From Clusia tigrina (lineage: Eukaryota; Arthropoda; Insecta; Diptera; Clusiidae): DNA of 64,000 nt. Location: assembly GCA_920105625.2 (NCBI GenBank), contig OV050032.1:88768542-88832541 (forward strand), in the 5' to 3' direction. The notes below the pieces were generated by a model. It ran no database searches. It saw only the letters and a list, made by a program, of their open reading frames with translations, and was not told where the DNA came from. This document shows, in pieces, positions 61,868-64,000 of the stretch. A program made the position numbers and the translations under genes. Position 1 is the first letter of the stretch, and each line of letters starts with the position of its first letter.

Positions 61868-62847
61868 CGGTACGTCCTACACCTATCAAAGTTTGCAACA
61901 TACAAATGCTTGTAACTTTTTACTGGAGCGTCATAAAACCTTGACATTTTGTAACAATAAAGTACTCGAGCCTCTTGTCAATTTAAGTTATCGCTCAAAG
62001 CTATGCTACCCTTGAGTCCCAAATCAAACACTGATAAAACTTCAAATGGCCCTAACTTCTATACGGTACGTCCTACACCTATCAAAGTTTTCAACATACA
62101 AGTGCTTGTAACTTTTTACTGGAGCGTCATAAAACCTTGAAATTTTGTAACAATAAAGTACTCGAGCCTATTGTCAATTTAAGCTGTCGCTCAAAGCTAT
62201 GCTACCCTTGAGTCCCAAATCAAACACTGATAAAACTTCAAATTGCCCTAACTTCTATATGGTACGTTCTACACCTATCAAAGATTGCAACATACAAATG
62301 CTTGTAACTTTTTACTGGAGCGTCATAAAACCTTGAAATTTTGTAACAATAAAGTACTCGAGCCTCTTGTCAATTTAAGTTATCGCTCAAAGCTATGCTA
62401 CCCTTGAGTCCCAAATCAAACACTGATAAAACTTCAAATGGCCCTAACTTCTATACGGTACGTCCTACACCTATCAAAGTTTGCAACATACAAATGCTTG
62501 TAACTTTTTACTGGAGCGTCATAAGACCTTGAAACTTTGCAACAATAAAGTACTCGAGCCTCTTGTTAATTTAAGCTATCGCTCAAAGCTATGCTACCCT
62601 TGAGTCCCAAATCAAACACTGATAAAACTTCAAATGGCCCTAACTTCTATACGGTACGTCCTACACCTATCAAAGTTCGCAACAAACAAATGCTTCTAAC
62701 TTTTTACTGGAGCGTCATAAAACCTTGAAATTTTGTATCAATAAGGTACTCGAGCCTCTTGTCCATTTAAGCTATCGCTCAAAGCTATACTACCCTCGAG
62801 TCCCAGATCAAACATTGATAAAACTTCAAATGGCCGTAACTTCTATA

Positions 62848-63008
62848 CGGTACGTCCTACACCTATCAAAGTTTGCAACATACAAATGCTTGTAACTTTT
62901 TACTGGAGCGTCATAAAACCGTGAAATTTAAGCTATCGCTCAAAGCTATGCTACCCTTGAGTCACAAATCAAACATTGATAAAACTTCAAATGGCCCTAA
63001 CTTCTATA
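62848..63008 (+). repeat. 161-bp deletion monomer (Y)
   Basis: Typical Y unit in a W-X-Y-Z run (62456-63204); the Z unit that follows switches to an M tail. Confidence 0.96.
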
Positions 63009-63792
63009 CGGTACGTCCTACACCTATCAAAGTTTGCAACATACAAATGGTTGTAACTTTTTACTGGAGCGTCATAAAACCTTGAAATTTTGTAACAATA
63101 AAGTACTCGAGCCTCTTGTAAATTTAAACTTTCGCTCAAAACTATGCTACCCTTGAGTCCCAAATCAAACACTGATAAAACTTCAAATTGCCCTTACTTC
63201 TATATGGTACGTTCTACACCTATCAAAGTTTGCAACATACAAATGCTTGTAACTTTTTACTGGAGCGTCATAAAACCTTGAAATTTTGTAACAAAAAAGT
63301 ACTCGAGACTCTTGTCAATTTAAGCTATCGCTCAAAGCTATGCTGCCCTTGAGTCCCAAATCAAACACTGATAAAACTTGAAATGGCCCTAACTTCTATA
63401 CGGTACGTCCTACACCTATCAAAGATTGCAACATACAAATACTTGGAACTTTTTACTGGAGCGTCATAAAACCTTGAAATTTTGTAACAATAAAGTACTC
63501 GAGCCTCTTATCAATTTAAGTTATCGCTCAAAGCTATGCTACCCTTGAGTCCCAAATCAAACACTGATAAAACTTCAAATGGCCCTAACTTCTATACGGT
63601 ACGTCCTACACCTATCAAAGGTTGCAACATACAAATGCTTGGAACTTTTTACTGGAGCGTCATAAAATTTAAAAATTTTGTAACAATAAAGTACTCGAGC
63701 CTCTTGTCAATTTAAGTTATCGCTCAAAGCTATGCTACCCTTGAGTCCCAAATCAAACACTGATAAAACTTCAAATGGCCCTAACTTCTATA

Positions 63793-63962
63793 CGGTACGT
63801 CCTACACCTATCAAAGTTTGCAACATACAAATGCTTGTAACTTTTTACTGGAGCGTCATAAGACCTTGAAACCTTGTCAATTTAAGTTATCGCTCAAAGC
63901 TATGCTACCCTTGAGTCCCAAATCAAACACTGATAAAACTTCAAATGGCCCTAACTTCTATA
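63793..63962 (+). repeat. 170-bp deletion monomer (W'), last complete unit
   Basis: Same 26-bp deletion with CATAAGACC. It follows an M'' unit, as all W' units except 58925 do. Confidence 0.96.
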
Positions 63963-64000
63963 CGGTACGTCCTACACCTATCAAAGTTTGCAACATACAA

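Larger units (their letters stand above)
1..64000 (+). repeat. Satellite DNA array, 196-bp monomer, 329 complete units plus a partial one
   Basis: The CGGTACG-type start of the unit recurs every 196 bp from base 1 to 44689. It then stays in register apart from 19 units of altered length. Summing 310 x 196, 10 x 161, 6 x 170, 1 x 182 and 2 x 195 gives 63,962, leaving 38 bases at the right edge, so no unexplained sequence remains. All units read in the same direction. The array runs off both ends of the window. No inversion, transposon insertion or unique spacer was seen. Size, homogeneity and higher-order structure fit eukaryotic heterochromatic, possibly centromeric, satellite; the chromosomal location is inference. 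Confidence 0.99.
61316..64000 (+). repeat. Right-end mosaic X-Y/O-P-Q-R-U-W-X-Y-Z/M-G'-H'-M''-W'
   Basis: X (61316), Y with an O tail (61512), P of 195 bp (61673), Q (61868), R (62064), an N/U hybrid starting TGGTACGTTC with GATTGC (62260), W (62456), X (62652), Y (62848), Z with an M tail (63009, TTGTAAATTT), G' (63205), H' (63401), M'' (63597) and W' (63793). The last 38 bases begin another unit. The array continues past the window. Confidence 0.88.

Noticed and set aside
53533..63085. 70-73 codon + strand frames in the right domain
   Set aside because: They arise because the 35-bp and 26-bp deletions change the frame between neighbouring units, and consecutive ones overlap each other. They follow unit structure, not coding constraint.
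1..64000. CRISPR array
   Set aside because: The 196-bp periodicity has no short conserved repeat separated by variable spacers; the entire unit is repeated, and no cas-like gene is present.
1..64000. Ribosomal DNA spacer sub-repeats
   Set aside because: Spacer repeats would be interrupted by rRNA genes; none occurs in 64 kb.
1..64000. Transposable element or LTR-derived tandem repeats
   Set aside because: I found no target-site duplications, terminal repeats, polyA tails or reverse transcriptase/transposase-like reading frames.

Overview
The whole 64 kb window is one uninterrupted, head-to-tail satellite DNA array. I found no gene, RNA gene, transposable element, CRISPR array or unique sequence in it. 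Counting units from the conserved CGGT at base 1, it resolves exactly into 329 complete monomers plus 38 bases of a 330th: 310 of 196 bp, ten of 161 bp, six of 170 bp, one of 182 bp and two of 195 bp (sum 63,962 + 38). All units are in the same orientation. The consensus is about 37% GC (hand count A65 C47 G26 T58) and nearly every unit carries an XhoI site (CTCGAG) at monomer positions 98-103. A long array with higher-order repeats points to eukaryotic (peri)centromeric or other heterochromatic DNA. The species cannot be named from sequence alone; a plant is a weak guess from a motif resemblance.

Monomers fall into recurring types, which I label by diagnostic bases (monomer coordinates). A: 62T and 148T. 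B: 25A with 46G. C: 29T with 35G. D: 78C with 96A. E: 3T with 14C. F: 8A, 15A and 41A. G: 1T, 9T and 28C. H/H': 25A with 41A and 46G. I-L: a linker set with ATGCGG, TTACAGG and CTGCTAAAAC marks. M/M': TTAAAAATT with TTGTAAATTT. N: GGTCCTAAC tail. O: GGAACG and TTCCAATGG. P: GGTTGC with 46G. Q: 78C without 96A. R: TTTTCAAC and CAAGTGC. S: CAATATAC. T: GCACAAAGTTATG. U: 25A with 46T. V: CAACGTAC. W: CATAAGACC with GAAAC. X: TTCGC with a second CTCGAG. Y: 161-bp unit. Z: ATGGTTG. W': 170-bp unit.

Layout. 1-4704 is a ladder of a 7-mer (A-G). 4705-9800 is a tandem duplication of a 13-mer. 9801-17248 is a mosaic of A-G runs with the first M-P block. 17249-20776 is a tandem duplicated 9-mer. 20777-22344 is N-U. 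22345-32144 is a near-identical tandem duplication of 25 monomers (4,900 bp). 32145-53115 is dominated by M-U types arranged as overlapping duplications with offsets of 2,156, 5,488 and 3,527/3,528 bp. 53116-64000 is a structurally distinct domain holding all W-Z types and all the 161, 170 and 182 bp deletion monomers, including a 2,391-bp block present twice at an offset of 2,769 bp.

Nothing here works as a gene set. The recurrent short open frames (79 or 61 codons) are by-products of the repeat: their presence depends on single substitutions, 196 is not a multiple of three, and they overlap consecutive units. The biological interest lies in the record of unequal exchange: nested duplications, chimeric junction monomers, a deletion hotspot that removes the XhoI region, and an ancestral internal duplication inside the monomer. 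Block boundaries are placed at monomer starts and are uncertain by about one monomer.
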